Shown here one piece after another: positions 1 to 9,018 of a stretch of 64,000 nucleotides of DNA; position 1 is the first letter of the stretch; every line of letters begins with the position of its first letter. The translations under genes and the position numbers were made by a program. The DNA is taken from positions 15,271-79,270 of the forward strand of contig JBGAVW010000018.1 in the NCBI GenBank assembly GCA_044227925.1, given 5' to 3'. The DNA comes from JADJLQ01 sp044227925. Its GTDB lineage: Bacteria; Bacteroidota; Bacteroidia; Chitinophagales; Saprospiraceae. The notes under the pieces were generated by a model. The model made no database searches and was not told the DNA's origin. It saw nothing but the letters and a program-made list of their open reading frames with translations.

Positions 1-412
1 ATTTCCCCCACCAATTACCGGATTTTAATTCAGCTTTATACAGCTGAGGCAAGGATATATTGGTTCCCACTATTCTAAACCCCTGATAGCTATCTCCCAG
101 TGACAAAGGTATCGCGGTTTTTATTAGCGGATGCTTCGGATTGAGGAAAGGTTTTACACTTTTGAGTGGTATATTACCAGTAGGAGCATCGATATGGTAA
201 AGCCCATTGAGCACCAATTGCAAAGGGCTTCCTTTTGCGCCAATGATCAAATCGATTCCCGCCAGATTAGATTCAAATTTTTGAGTAATCTGTTTGTTTA
301 GATTAAACAACAATGAGATCAAACCTATACCAAGAGAAAATAAGACCAGGCTAAGGGTCAGGTTGAGTGGCTTATGTATTAAATTTTGAAGACTAAGTTT
401 GATCAGTTTCAT
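1..412 (-). CDS. ABC transporter permease, FtsX/MacB type (3' part beyond window)
   Basis: The frame is open from an ATG at 412 to the window edge, giving 137 N-terminal residues. A transmembrane helix covers about residues 18-38 (LTLSLVLFSLGIGLISLLF), followed by an extracytoplasmic domain with the motif LIIGAKGSPLQLVL. This is the arrangement of the periplasmic-core (MacB_PCD) half of FtsX/LolC-type permeases. Its ATG overlaps the stop of the upstream ATPase gene (ATGA, 4 nt), so the two are translationally coupled and form one exporter or lipoprotein-release type transporter. The substrate cannot be told from the sequence. The C-terminal helices are outside the window. Confidence 0.85.
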   Translation of the reverse strand, partial: MKLIKLSLQNLIHKPLNLTLSLVLFSLGIGLISLLFNLNKQITQKFESNLAGIDLIIGAKGSPLQLVLNGLYHIDAPTGNIPLKSVKPFLNPKHPLIKTAIPLSLGDSYQGFRIVGTNISLPQLYKAELKSGNWWGK

Positions 413-1038
413 CCGAGGGTAATTTGATGATGAAAATGTTGTTTGATGCGGGCATCATGAGTCACAATGATCAGTGAGCTACCATCCTGCTGTGCCTGTT
501 CACGCATAAGGTTTACTACTTCACTGGCATTAAGATCATCCAGTGCAGAAGTGGGTTCATCAGCAAGGATGATAGAGGGTTTGTTTACCAAGGCTCTTGC
601 TATACTTGCTCTTTGCTGTTCACCCACGCTCATGCGGGAAGGCAAATGATTTTTATGTTTTATTATTTCAAGTCTGGTAAGTAATTCGTCTATCCTGTCA
701 TGATCAACGGTTTTGCCTGCAAACTGTTGAGCCCATGCAAGATTCTCGGACACAGAGACTGCTTGCATAAAATAAGGTTGTTGAAATATCATTCCTATTT
801 TTTGGCCCCGGTATAGATCTAACGCTACGGCGGATAATTTATAAAGATCCTGGTCATCAATGGTGATACTGCCTTCACTGGGTTTGAGTAGCCCGGATAA
901 AACATGTAAGAAAGTGGTTTTTCCCACTCCTGATTTTCCAAGAATCAGGCAATGTTGTGTATTTTCGAGTAGGAGGTCCGGGAAAGATATTTTGTTTCTT
1001 CCCGGATAGGTATAGGCCAGGTTTTTCGTAATAAGCAC
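409..1038 (-). CDS. ABC transporter ATP-binding protein (LolD/MacB-like)
   Basis: This 209-residue ATPase has a Walker A motif GKSGVGKT (about 34-41), a Q-loop (MIFQQPYF), a signature motif in the variant form MSVGEQQR instead of LSGGQ, Walker B IILADEPTSALDD and the H-loop THD. These are the features of the LolD/MacB/FtsE class, whose partners are FtsX-type permeases like the one encoded immediately downstream. The start is GTG at 1038, four bases after a -7 promoter element, so the mRNA may be leaderless. Energising of the partner permease at the inner membrane is inferred from the family. Confidence 0.9.
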   Translation of the reverse strand: MLITKNLAYTYPGRNKISFPDLLLENTQHCLILGKSGVGKTTFLHVLSGLLKPSEGSITIDDQDLYKLSAVALDLYRGQKIGMIFQQPYFMQAVSVSENLAWAQQFAGKTVDHDRIDELLTRLEIIKHKNHLPSRMSVGEQQRASIARALVNKPSIILADEPTSALDDLNASEVVNLMREQAQQDGSSLIIVTHDARIKQHFHHQITLG

Positions 1039-1042
1039 TGTG

Positions 1043-1050
1043 CAAAACTA
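1043..1050 (-). promoter_or_regulatory. Bacteroidota -7 element before the ABC transporter
   Basis: Read on the minus strand, TAGTTTTG matches TAnnTTTG exactly and is followed by CACA and then the GTG start codon. No good -33 TTTG lies 17-21 bp upstream, so this is a partial promoter match. With the usual spacing the transcript would begin at or within the start codon. Confidence 0.4.
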
Positions 1051-1167
1051 ATCAAAAAAATGCCGAAGAGCTGACTTTAGTCTGCCGGTTTTCTTTGATT
1101 CTGCCTATTTGTGGCTTGTTAAAAAACTGGAAATTTTCCAATTATTCCTAAAAATGATCATAAAAAA

Positions 1168-1194
1168 AGCCAGGGAAGAGACCTTCCCCGGCTT
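1168..1194 (-). terminator. Intrinsic terminator after the outer-membrane beta-barrel gene
   Basis: Read on the minus strand, AGCCGGGGAAG and CTTCCCTGGCT form an 11-bp stem with one wobble pair around a four-base loop. A run of seven T (plus-strand A at 1162-1168) follows. It lies 34 bp past the stop codon at 1228. Confidence 0.8.
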
Positions 1195-1227
1195 TATATC
1201 CATCTAAATAAACTCTTTTTCTGGCTT

Positions 1228-3666
1228 TTAGTTTCCGGCTCTTCGCTGTTCGTCTTCGAGACCGGTCTTTCTTTGTCGGGCTCCCTTTACCTTCGTATTT
1301 CCGAATCTATAGGTAAAATTGGCTCTGAATGTTTGAGATTCATTATATCCGCCACCATCAAAATAGATGCCTCCAAAATCACTTACTGCGTTCCATCCGG
1401 CAGTTTTGAATATATCGGTAAACGAGAGTCTGACATCTGCTTTCTTATTCCATATTGTTTTTTGGATACCAAAATCTACATTACCCATGCCGGCATTAAC
1501 AAATGTACCACCCCAAACTCCTCCTTTATTATACCAACCTGAAAGTTGAAATTTGACCCCGTTTTTAACCGTAACACTGTGTTCAGAATAAATATTGAAC
1601 CCATTAGTTCCAATATTCAGGTTTTTGCCTGTACCAAAATCAGATTGATATACCTGCCTGAATACGTTTAAGCTCACATAACCATTATACCATTTAGCTA
1701 AAGGGATAGGACTTGCGATTCCGATGGAGTAATTATCCATTTTCGCGATGTTTTTCTCTGTAATGAATGTGCGCTTGCGCTGAGTGCTGTCTATGATCTG
1801 ACCAAAAAAATCATTTGTACGTGAATAAGAAAGAGAAGTAGACACCATGCCCATTAAAGTATGATTCACAGACAGATTATGCGAAAACTGAGGCTTTAAA
1901 AAAGGATTTCCTTTTCTAAATGTCAATTCATCCAATCTGTTTTCAAATGGATTCAGGTTTTGGTACCTTGGTCGGTCGACCCTGCGGCTATAGGTCAAAC
2001 CTAATGTATGCATTTTGTTAACATTATAGGTAAGTGCAAGGCTTGGGAATAGATTGGCATACGATCTTTTTACATCATCATCGGGAGTAGGATTCATACT
2101 CATGAGCATACCATGTGATTGGGTAGATTCCAATCTCAATCCGGCTTGCAATGACCATTTTTTATCGAATTGTTTATTGTAATTTACGTAAGCAGCATAT
2201 ACTCTTTCATCATATGTAAAATCATTGCTTTTTTCAAAGCTTTTGGTTTTTACATTGTCTATGTAATCAAAAAAATCAAATCCATTGTCTGTAATTACCT
2301 GGGAAAGTTTAAACCCTAACCCCAGTCTTCCTTTTGCAAGGTTTTGTTCATAGTCACCTTTTAGGGTCTTGATATCAATATCGGTCTGTGTCAGAGATCC
2401 AAAAATAGAAGTGGATAAAACACTAGTCTCGGTAGGTGACATATACAAATTAGGGTTGTAGGTATCATTACCAGATCGGATTATGCCATAATCAGCATCC
2501 AGATTAAAGGATTTACCCTTAGTATCCTTATAGGTATAGTTTATATTAAAGTTGGTATTTCTTCGGTTTTCCAGGGTTCGGGTATTGGCATTAAGTACGG
2601 AATCTATTTTTCCATTATTATTCATGGTGCCTATATTAGTATGACTGAGACTTTTATCTACACCATCATACATATTACCATTGATAAGTACCCCGATGGT
2701 ATTTTTGGAATTGATGAGATAATCACTTCCTATCCTGTAATTAAGTCTTGGATATTTTACACTATCGCTTCTGTTTTTAGTAAGCTGATCAAAGAATAAT
2801 CCTCCCTGCTCCCGGTAAAAGGTTAGGTTCTCATGATTTATACCGGCACCGGCTGTGATATTGGTAAAAAAATTGAATTTTTCAGTGCGGTTGTTGAGAT
2901 TTAAAGAGAGGTTCCCTTTTGGCGAAATACCCATGCGGAAATTTGCTGAAAGTGACCCATTCGTTCCCAGGCTCAAATTTCGTTTCAACCTGATATTGAT
3001 GATACCTGCGTTGCCTTCAGCCTCGTACTTGGCTGAAGGATTCAGGATCACCTCTATAGATTCAATACTATTGGCGTTGTAACTTTTTAATATTGATGCA
3101 AGATCCCTTCCATTTAATCGGATGGGTTTGTCATCGATATATACCTGCACTCCATTTTTTCCTTTCAGGGTAATATTTTCGTTATTGTCAATAACTACTC
3201 CTGGGGCTTTTCGAAGTATTTCAAGGCCATCACTGCCCGCAGAACTTACATTATTTTCTACATTCAGTATCATTTTCTCCGCTTTGATTTCTATGATTGG
3301 TTTTACGGCGGTGACGGTAACCGTTTTTAATTCGGTTACATTTTCTGGAAATGAAAGATTTCCCACATCCATTTTTCCACTTAGGTATTCAAATTTAGCG
3401 GCGTAAAAATCCGGTTTGCCCACATAGGATACTTTAAAAAGATAAAATCCAGGTTTGGAATTTTCAAATTCAAATACACCATCTGGATCGGTAATAGCTC
3501 CTTTGGCCAAAGTGCTGTCTTTGGCATTAAGTAATAAGACTGTAGCAAATTCGTATGCTGTGGATTTTGAATCTACTACTTTTCCAATAATAATGTTCTG
3601 TGCTGTACCAATTTGTAAAGTCGCAATCAATGCTATTGCGAAGCAAATGAGTTTATTTATTTTCAT
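1228..3666 (-). CDS. Outer-membrane beta-barrel family protein (TonB-receptor-like)
   Basis: The 812-residue protein starts with a signal peptide (MKINKLICFAIALIATLQIG). A carboxypeptidase-D regulatory-like beta-sandwich follows (about 24-110), then a TonB plug-like domain (about 115-230; ILRKAPGVVIDNNENITLKG, VQVYIDDKPI, IEVILNPSAKYEAEG) and a long beta-barrel region ending in aromatic strands. This matches the OMP_b-brl_3 type of TonB-dependent-like receptors common in Bacteroidota. No SusD partner is adjacent, so a polysaccharide-uptake role is not supported and the ligand is unknown. Three GACTAAAA repeats lie 66-116 bp upstream. It has its own terminator. Confidence 0.88.
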   Translation of the reverse strand: MKINKLICFAIALIATLQIGTAQNIIIGKVVDSKSTAYEFATVLLLNAKDSTLAKGAITDPDGVFEFENSKPGFYLFKVSYVGKPDFYAAKFEYLSGKMDVGNLSFPENVTELKTVTVTAVKPIIEIKAEKMILNVENNVSSAGSDGLEILRKAPGVVIDNNENITLKGKNGVQVYIDDKPIRLNGRDLASILKSYNANSIESIEVILNPSAKYEAEGNAGIINIRLKRNLSLGTNGSLSANFRMGISPKGNLSLNLNNRTEKFNFFTNITAGAGINHENLTFYREQGGLFFDQLTKNRSDSVKYPRLNYRIGSDYLINSKNTIGVLINGNMYDGVDKSLSHTNIGTMNNNGKIDSVLNANTRTLENRRNTNFNINYTYKDTKGKSFNLDADYGIIRSGNDTYNPNLYMSPTETSVLSTSIFGSLTQTDIDIKTLKGDYEQNLAKGRLGLGFKLSQVITDNGFDFFDYIDNVKTKSFEKSNDFTYDERVYAAYVNYNKQFDKKWSLQAGLRLESTQSHGMLMSMNPTPDDDVKRSYANLFPSLALTYNVNKMHTLGLTYSRRVDRPRYQNLNPFENRLDELTFRKGNPFLKPQFSHNLSVNHTLMGMVSTSLSYSRTNDFFGQIIDSTQRKRTFITEKNIAKMDNYSIGIASPIPLAKWYNGYVSLNVFRQVYQSDFGTGKNLNIGTNGFNIYSEHSVTVKNGVKFQLSGWYNKGGVWGGTFVNAGMGNVDFGIQKTIWNKKADVRLSFTDIFKTAGWNAVSDFGGIYFDGGGYNESQTFRANFTYRFGNTKVKGARQRKTGLEDEQRRAGN

Positions 3667-3731
3667 AATTTTAAAAGACCAATTTTAACAGCTATGCGTT
3701 GCATTCATACCGCTCCGCGCATTGATTTTGC

Positions 3732-3782
3732 GACTAAAACTTAAAGTCAGCCGACTAAAATAGTGGAGATAATAGACTAAAA
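3732..3782. promoter_or_regulatory. Three phased GACTAAAA direct repeats (candidate operator)
   Basis: GACTAAAA occurs exactly at 3732-3739, 3753-3760 and 3775-3782 (TTTTAGTC on the coding strand of the downstream gene). The periods are 21 and 22 bp, about two helical turns, placing the copies on one face of the DNA. They lie in the gap between the nadK stop and the start of the beta-barrel gene at 3666, where an activator or repressor would bind. The binding protein is unknown. Confidence 0.5.
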
Positions 3783-3805
3783 ATTTGAAGTAAGAATTGC
3801 GAAGG

Positions 3806-4675
3806 TTAGTTTCTGAGATCCAGTCCCCACATAAGCTTGTTGCGCAATGTTTTAAGGAATGAATGCCCTTCTATTTTTAGTAGGTTAATATCAAATGAAT
3901 TGCGGGTAATCTGTATCAGATGGTCCGATGTACAAAGTCCATAATTAGAATCCATGGTACATAAAAAATTATCTGATCTTCCCTCTACTTTAAACTCCAA
4001 CAGTGAATCATCTGAGATGACTGCCGGCCTTACATTTAGATTGTGAGGAGCAATAGGAGTTATTACAAAATTGCCTGAATGTGGAAATACTATCGGTCCG
4101 CCGCAGCTGAGTGAATAGCCTGTAGAACCCGTAGGAGTTGCTAATATCAATCCATCTGCCCAATAGGTATTCAAAAACTCCCCGTTTAAAGTGGTATGAA
4201 TCTTTATCATAGATGAATTGTCTCTTTTCATCAAAGTGAAATCATTTAATGCAAATACATCTTTATCAAATATGGGTAAGTTTGATTTAATGGATAGGGT
4301 AGATCGCTTATCGATTTCGTAATTCCCAGCCTTAAGTGATTTAATTACTGATTGTATGCCATCCTTTTCAATTACGGCCAGGAAACCTAAGCGACCGAGA
4401 TTAAAACCTAAAAAAGGGATACCGCTATCTCCGCCAAATGACACGGCTTTGAGCATGGTTCCATCTCCACCTGCACTTAATATCAGGTCTATGTGTTGCT
4501 CCCGGAGTTGCTCTTTATTCTCTAGTATCGGTATATTTTCCAATAACGAGCTATCGGGATTTTTATATTGATATAATACAAATCCCTCGTCTCTAAGATC
4601 ATCAGCCAGGTATTGGTATATATTTCTTGCATCGCCTTTTAATTCCATTGAAAACAATAAAACCCTCATATTCAT
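3806..4675 (-). CDS. nadK: NAD kinase
   Basis: NadK phosphorylates NAD to NADP in the cytoplasm. The 289-residue protein has the ATP-site motif GGDGT at 69-73, the ND motif (LNDFTLMK) and the glycine-rich TPTGSTGYSLSCGGP stretch that form the NAD-binding site. The length is normal. The start is ATG at 4675 (a second ATG two codons on is possible). It lies 7 nt after the Omp85-like gene and is the last gene of a CBS - Omp85-like - nadK unit. A similar grouping of CBS protein, nadK and an Omp85 protein is common in Bacteroidota, where uppS is often included; it is absent here. Confidence 0.96.
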   Translation of the reverse strand: MNMRVLLFSMELKGDARNIYQYLADDLRDEGFVLYQYKNPDSSLLENIPILENKEQLREQHIDLILSAGGDGTMLKAVSFGGDSGIPFLGFNLGRLGFLAVIEKDGIQSVIKSLKAGNYEIDKRSTLSIKSNLPIFDKDVFALNDFTLMKRDNSSMIKIHTTLNGEFLNTYWADGLILATPTGSTGYSLSCGGPIVFPHSGNFVITPIAPHNLNVRPAVISDDSLLEFKVEGRSDNFLCTMDSNYGLCTSDHLIQITRNSFDINLLKIEGHSFLKTLRNKLMWGLDLRN

Positions 4676-4682
4676 ACAGTAT

Positions 4683-6080
4683 TTAAAAATCTTCTTTAAA
4701 ATGTAAATATACTCCCGATTGCTTCAGGTGATTTATACTCCAGTCTAATTGGATCATAGATGTATTGGACATTAAAACTTCCATGCTGATACCACTGGAC
4801 CAAAGCCAACGATTACCAAATGTGTTGGTTTTTGAATAAAATACATTATTTACATACCCTGTACTTCCATGTACCGATACGCCCATTTTCAGTGGTTTTG
4901 ATTTTATGCCAAGTATGGTTTTAGGCAAAAATTGAATGTTTTTATCAAGGAAAATAAATCTTTCTCTAAATCGCAGAAAGAAATAATCCAGGCCATCGAC
5001 TACATAATATTCATACCCTTTTAAGTAATTGTCTCCAAAGCCAATTGCTTTGCTGTTGTAATAAGGAGGCTGGCTGCGTATAATGGAACCTTTTGCTTTT
5101 ACCATAATTCCCGCATTGTGCTTTTTACCCCAGGGGATAAATTGTTGCAACTGCAGGCTTGTGGTGAGAGTATTGACATCTCCGGGCTTTCCAATTCCTT
5201 CTTTGGTAATTTGTATTTCTGCCAGTCGGCCATTACTTGGATAATATTTTAAATCGCGGTCATCGTATTTGAATTCATATCGAAGGGATAAATAATTTTG
5301 TTTAATTTTTTTATTTAGAAAAAAATCCGGATTCAGCTCTTCACTGATCTCTGGTATCGTTTGATTGGCATTATATTCAATTCGTATGCTTTGAAATAAT
5401 TGTAAAGTGGTCCGGTGCTCCAACGAGGTGTTTATCCTGAACCGGTTAAGACTGTACTCGTCTTCGGCAAGGGCTTTGTGGAATACTAATTTATTATTTA
5501 TTGTATTGTAATATGCTTCCCTATTTCGGGAATAAAAAACAGTAGAGGTAAATCTCCAACTCCTGTCTTTGCCCCAATAAGGCCATGCATATTCCAGGTC
5601 TGCTTTTTGGCTATAGCCACCTTGTAAAGTAATTTTTAAAGCATCTGCCTGCCCGCTCAGATTTGTATGAATAAACTTGATGCCATAGTTCGTTCTTTTC
5701 AATGATCCATTAAATTCATCCCACCATACATTAAAATTTCGATCGGCCAATTCAAATATTGGTACAGGGTAAATGTACCAGCCTTCATCACATACTATGT
5801 CAATGGTGATGTGATTGGTTTCTGTATTCCAACGCTTTATATTTATTCTGACATCTTTAAATAGTCCGGTGTTGAGTATTCTGGATCTATTACGACTGAA
5901 TCCTTGAGTAAGTACTGCCATATCGGTACTGTCATTTACCTTAAAGTCAAGTTCCCGTCGGATTATATAGTTTTTTGTTTTTTTATTACCAATATAATTA
6001 ATTGAGTCTATATACAATATCTGTCCGCAAAGTATCTGTGTAATGGAAGAAATAACCAATAAAAAAGTTATCCTCATCAT
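4683..6080 (-). CDS. Omp85-superfamily outer-membrane protein (POTRA plus beta-barrel)
   Basis: This is a 465-residue protein with a signal peptide (MMRITFLLVISSITQILCG). One POTRA-like domain follows (about 22-100; YIDSINYIGNKKTKNYIIRR, LNTGLFKDVRI), then a beta-barrel with the Omp85 features LKYYPSNGRLAEI and an aromatic C-terminal strand ending in F. With a single POTRA it is much shorter than BamA (five POTRA, about 800 residues). It is therefore more likely a small Omp85 paralogue (TamA/FhaC/patatin-barrel like) than the main assembly factor. It sits between the CBS gene (12 nt) and nadK (7 nt). Confidence 0.82.
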   Translation of the reverse strand: MMRITFLLVISSITQILCGQILYIDSINYIGNKKTKNYIIRRELDFKVNDSTDMAVLTQGFSRNRSRILNTGLFKDVRINIKRWNTETNHITIDIVCDEGWYIYPVPIFELADRNFNVWWDEFNGSLKRTNYGIKFIHTNLSGQADALKITLQGGYSQKADLEYAWPYWGKDRSWRFTSTVFYSRNREAYYNTINNKLVFHKALAEDEYSLNRFRINTSLEHRTTLQLFQSIRIEYNANQTIPEISEELNPDFFLNKKIKQNYLSLRYEFKYDDRDLKYYPSNGRLAEIQITKEGIGKPGDVNTLTTSLQLQQFIPWGKKHNAGIMVKAKGSIIRSQPPYYNSKAIGFGDNYLKGYEYYVVDGLDYFFLRFRERFIFLDKNIQFLPKTILGIKSKPLKMGVSVHGSTGYVNNVFYSKTNTFGNRWLWSSGISMEVLMSNTSMIQLDWSINHLKQSGVYLHFKEDF

Positions 6081-6092
6081 AGGGAAAAAATG

Positions 6093-6749
6093 TTATACAT
6101 CGAGATAGCGCATAAAAGCATCATATCTCTCTTTGAAATTGTCCACTACTTCCTCTTCACTGTAAGATGCAGAAACATCGTATTCAAATCGTCTCAATGC
6201 GGCAATAATACGCGTTACATCCGTCTTATTTACCTTTAAAGTAAGAATGATTTGAGCATCAGAGGGTCTGCTGATAATGCTGCTCAGTACCATGGCGCGT
6301 TCCGACTCTATAATATGTGAAATTTCTGAAAGACTGTATTGGCTGTCATGGACATGGATGACTATAATGCTGCCAGGCTCCGAAAAGGCGAAACTTTTAT
6401 TATAATAATCGAATATATCATTGCGACGGATTGAGCCCATATATTCATTTGCATCGTTTATTACCGGTATAAGTGTAATATCTGAATCGGATATTTTCTT
6501 CATTACATCGAATAAATGATCAGATGGATTGGAGTAGATATTATCTAAAGTATAGAGGTAAGTCTCTATTGGTGATTCTGTACCGTGTTTGATGATTTCA
6601 TCTTCATTTAATAAACCCAGGTACTCATGATCTCTGATTACGGGTAAATGAGAGACCCCGTATTCCTGCATTTTTCGAAAGGCAGATTCTCCATCATCAT
6701 CAGGATGAAGTGGCTTTACATCTTCTGATATTAATTCATGAGCGATCAT
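6093..6749 (-). CDS. CBS-domain pair protein with ACT-like C-terminus
   Basis: The 218 residues begin with two CBS motifs (about 1-58 and 68-122; GVSHLPVIRDHEYLGLLNED and ITLIPVINDANEYMGSIRRND). CBS pairs usually bind adenine nucleotides. Residues about 127-205 look like an ACT-type fold (IIVIHVHDSQYSLSEISHII, then ITRIIAALRRFEYDV). The protein has no membrane segment, so a soluble nucleotide-sensing role is inferred. It is the first gene of the unit ending in nadK, so it could adjust that pathway to adenylate state, but this is a guess from position. Confidence 0.85.
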   Translation of the reverse strand: MIAHELISEDVKPLHPDDDGESAFRKMQEYGVSHLPVIRDHEYLGLLNEDEIIKHGTESPIETYLYTLDNIYSNPSDHLFDVMKKISDSDITLIPVINDANEYMGSIRRNDIFDYYNKSFAFSEPGSIIVIHVHDSQYSLSEISHIIESERAMVLSSIISRPSDAQIILTLKVNKTDVTRIIAALRRFEYDVSASYSEEEVVDNFKERYDAFMRYLDV

Positions 6750-6810
6750 GTTGCCATTTTAGATTGAGACGATAATTCCTGTTATCTGGTGTATTAATAA
6801 TTTGTTATTA

Positions 6811-7626
6811 TTAACCATTGAGTTTTCTTTTTTCCATTGCATATTCAGATTCAGACAGCAATCCTTTTTTCCTCAACTCATCCAATTTGTTCAGTTGTTC
6901 TAATAGTACATCATTTTGAGGCTCTTCCACTGGTTTTTCAAATGGATCCTTTTCAAATGACTTGTAATTTCTGTAGCCACTGGCCTTAAAATCATCCCAT
7001 TGTTGCTGAATTCGCACAAATGCAAGGTCATCGTGTGTATTTAATTTTTCAAAATCATTAAAGCCATATTCCACTGCTTTGCTTATATGGTAATATGCCT
7101 TTTCTCCTTTTTCTGTGAGAGAATATGCACAGGCAATGTTAAAATGTGAGGCTATGTCTTTTGGTTCAGCCTGAAGTGACTTTTGAAAATCCTCAATTGC
7201 CCCTTCGAGGTCAAATTCTTTATATTTCCTGATGGCACTTTCTTTATAAATATTTCTCCTGTTACCACCATTGAAATCCGGCACTTCTACATTTTTCCAA
7301 CCTCTCGACGGCTGAGGTTGATTTACATTTTCCCGCGGTCTCGACTGCCTGTTTTGCCATCCATACGGTCTTTGCTCCGGCTGTTGCCAGCCTTGCTGAG
7401 CCATTTCAGGATTATATTTTTGGTTAAATTCCTGGTCTGACATCATCAGCAGCCTTAGCCCTTCAAATAATCCTATAAGAAACATTACCGGAAATTTGGC
7501 ATTCAGAAAAACCATAAACATAAAAAAGTAAAAAATTCCCGAGCCAGGTTTACGCAAGTAAAATTTATGTGCTCCTATGGAGCCACCAAAAATGGCGAGT
7601 ATAGCAGCTACTAATCTGTTCTTCAT
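6811..7626 (-). CDS. TM2 domain protein with TPR and SHOCT-like tail
   Basis: The 271-residue protein has an N-terminal TM2 domain with two membrane helices (about 4-65; FGGSIGAHKFYLRKPGSGIF is the TM2 signature). A Gln/Arg/Trp-rich linker follows (about 78-125), then TPR-like helices (about 128-195; AIRKYKEFDLEGAIEDFQKS, ASHFNIACAYSLTEKGEKAY). The C-terminus is SHOCT-like (LDELRKKGLLSESEYAMEKR). It should be membrane-anchored with the TPR part in the cytoplasm. It lies 15 nt after the phosphatase gene, so it is probably co-transcribed and may be part of the same signalling module. The exact function is unknown. Confidence 0.85.
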   Translation of the reverse strand: MKNRLVAAILAIFGGSIGAHKFYLRKPGSGIFYFFMFMVFLNAKFPVMFLIGLFEGLRLLMMSDQEFNQKYNPEMAQQGWQQPEQRPYGWQNRQSRPRENVNQPQPSRGWKNVEVPDFNGGNRRNIYKESAIRKYKEFDLEGAIEDFQKSLQAEPKDIASHFNIACAYSLTEKGEKAYYHISKAVEYGFNDFEKLNTHDDLAFVRIQQQWDDFKASGYRNYKSFEKDPFEKPVEEPQNDVLLEQLNKLDELRKKGLLSESEYAMEKRKLNG

Positions 7627-7641
7627 TTAATAAAAACAGGG

Positions 7642-8892
7642 TCAAGATACAGTATTCGTATCAATTTTGCAGGTTAATACCGTAATATCGTCTGGAAATG
7701 TCTGATTTCCCTTGAATTTTTCCAGCTCATCCATTAAAAGGGTATTGAAAGAGGTTGAGTTTTTTGTGTGATTTTCTGTAATAAATTTTTCTATATGCTC
7801 AAGATCAAAATACTCAGCGCTTGGGTTGATAAGGTCGGTAAGGCCGTCCGTAAAAATCAATAAAATGGATTGGCCTTGCAAGCTGAGATGACCTTTATCC
7901 ATAAATGGTAGTTTTGGAAAAGCACCTATTACTGTAGTACCTACATTCAGCGCTGTCATTTTTGCCTCGCTATAAAGTAAAGGTGAAATATGACCACAGT
8001 TTATATAGTCTACTTTCCCTTGTTCAGGAAAGACATCTGCAATGAATAAAGTGAGAAAGCGCTCTCCGCCTGTAAGCTCAAATACAGCTGTATTTAGATT
8101 AGTTACCAGTGCATCCAAAGTAGTGTATTGTTTGACCAGCTGTTTAATATTGGCTTGCAGATTGCTCATGAGCAACGCAGCTGAAACCCCTTTTCCTGAG
8201 ATATCTGCAAGGCAAATGAGATATCGCCCGGGTTCTATTACCAGGCAATCGTAATAGTCTCCTCCAACATTAAAGTGCGGACGGTAGATGCTCGAAACTT
8301 CAAAATATTTTGACTTGGGTAATCGCTGCGGTATCAATAGTGCCTGAACTTCTCTGGCCAGTTCTATCTCTTTATTCATCCTTTCCTGTTCTACCTGGTT
8401 TTTAAACAACCTTTTATTTTCAGAGGCGACAGCGATGATATTTGTAATAGTTTGAATAAATTGGATTTTGTGATATAAGTCTTCTTTGTCGGATACAGTA
8501 ACCAGGGCATAGGCGATGGCAAATTCTTTGTGGTATACTGGGATTATAATATCAAATTCATGTACTACTTCCGGATCCGATGACTTTATTGTATACAAAT
8601 TATGATGGGACTCCAATACTCCCATTATATCCTGTACTTCGTAGTTCTGTTTGAGATTGTACTGTACCGCTACATTCCAATCTTTCTCCTCCCTTATCAG
8701 CAACAAGATTTTGGACATGCCCATTTCAAAACTCAGAAACTCGCGATACATCCTAAATAACTCTTCAGCAGCCATATTGCTGTTAATTGCCTGGGTAATA
8801 TTTAGCAGACGGTGTATTTGCATCTGCTTTAAGGAAAGCTGATGCTCCAACTGTCTTAGTTGTTGTACAGTCTGAATATTGGTTTCTGCCAT
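7642..8892 (-). CDS. PP2C/SpoIIE-family protein phosphatase with GAF-like sensor
   Basis: The 416 residues hold an N-terminal coiled coil (about 5-40), a GAF-like domain (about 40-165) and a SpoIIE/RsbU-type serine phosphatase domain (about 185-412). The metal-binding motifs are present: GGDYYDC, LADISGKGVSAALLMS and FTDGLTDL. Relatives dephosphorylate STAS-type anti-sigma-factor antagonists in partner-switching pathways. No STAS or HATPase partner gene is in the window, so its substrate lies elsewhere. It has no membrane segment. It leads a two-gene unit with the TM2 protein. Confidence 0.92.
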   Translation of the reverse strand: MAETNIQTVQQLRQLEHQLSLKQMQIHRLLNITQAINSNMAAEELFRMYREFLSFEMGMSKILLLIREEKDWNVAVQYNLKQNYEVQDIMGVLESHHNLYTIKSSDPEVVHEFDIIIPVYHKEFAIAYALVTVSDKEDLYHKIQFIQTITNIIAVASENKRLFKNQVEQERMNKEIELAREVQALLIPQRLPKSKYFEVSSIYRPHFNVGGDYYDCLVIEPGRYLICLADISGKGVSAALLMSNLQANIKQLVKQYTTLDALVTNLNTAVFELTGGERFLTLFIADVFPEQGKVDYINCGHISPLLYSEAKMTALNVGTTVIGAFPKLPFMDKGHLSLQGQSILLIFTDGLTDLINPSAEYFDLEHIEKFITENHTKNSTSFNTLLMDELEKFKGNQTFPDDITVLTCKIDTNTVS

Positions 8893-9018
8893 CTTATTTA
8901 AAGACTAAAAATAAAAAATGTTTAGGGTGATTGGATAAAAGAAAAGTAGCATTAGTAAAACATTTGCATATACCCATTCAATTTCTTAAAATATGCTTAA
9001 TCTTTAATTATTAAAAGT

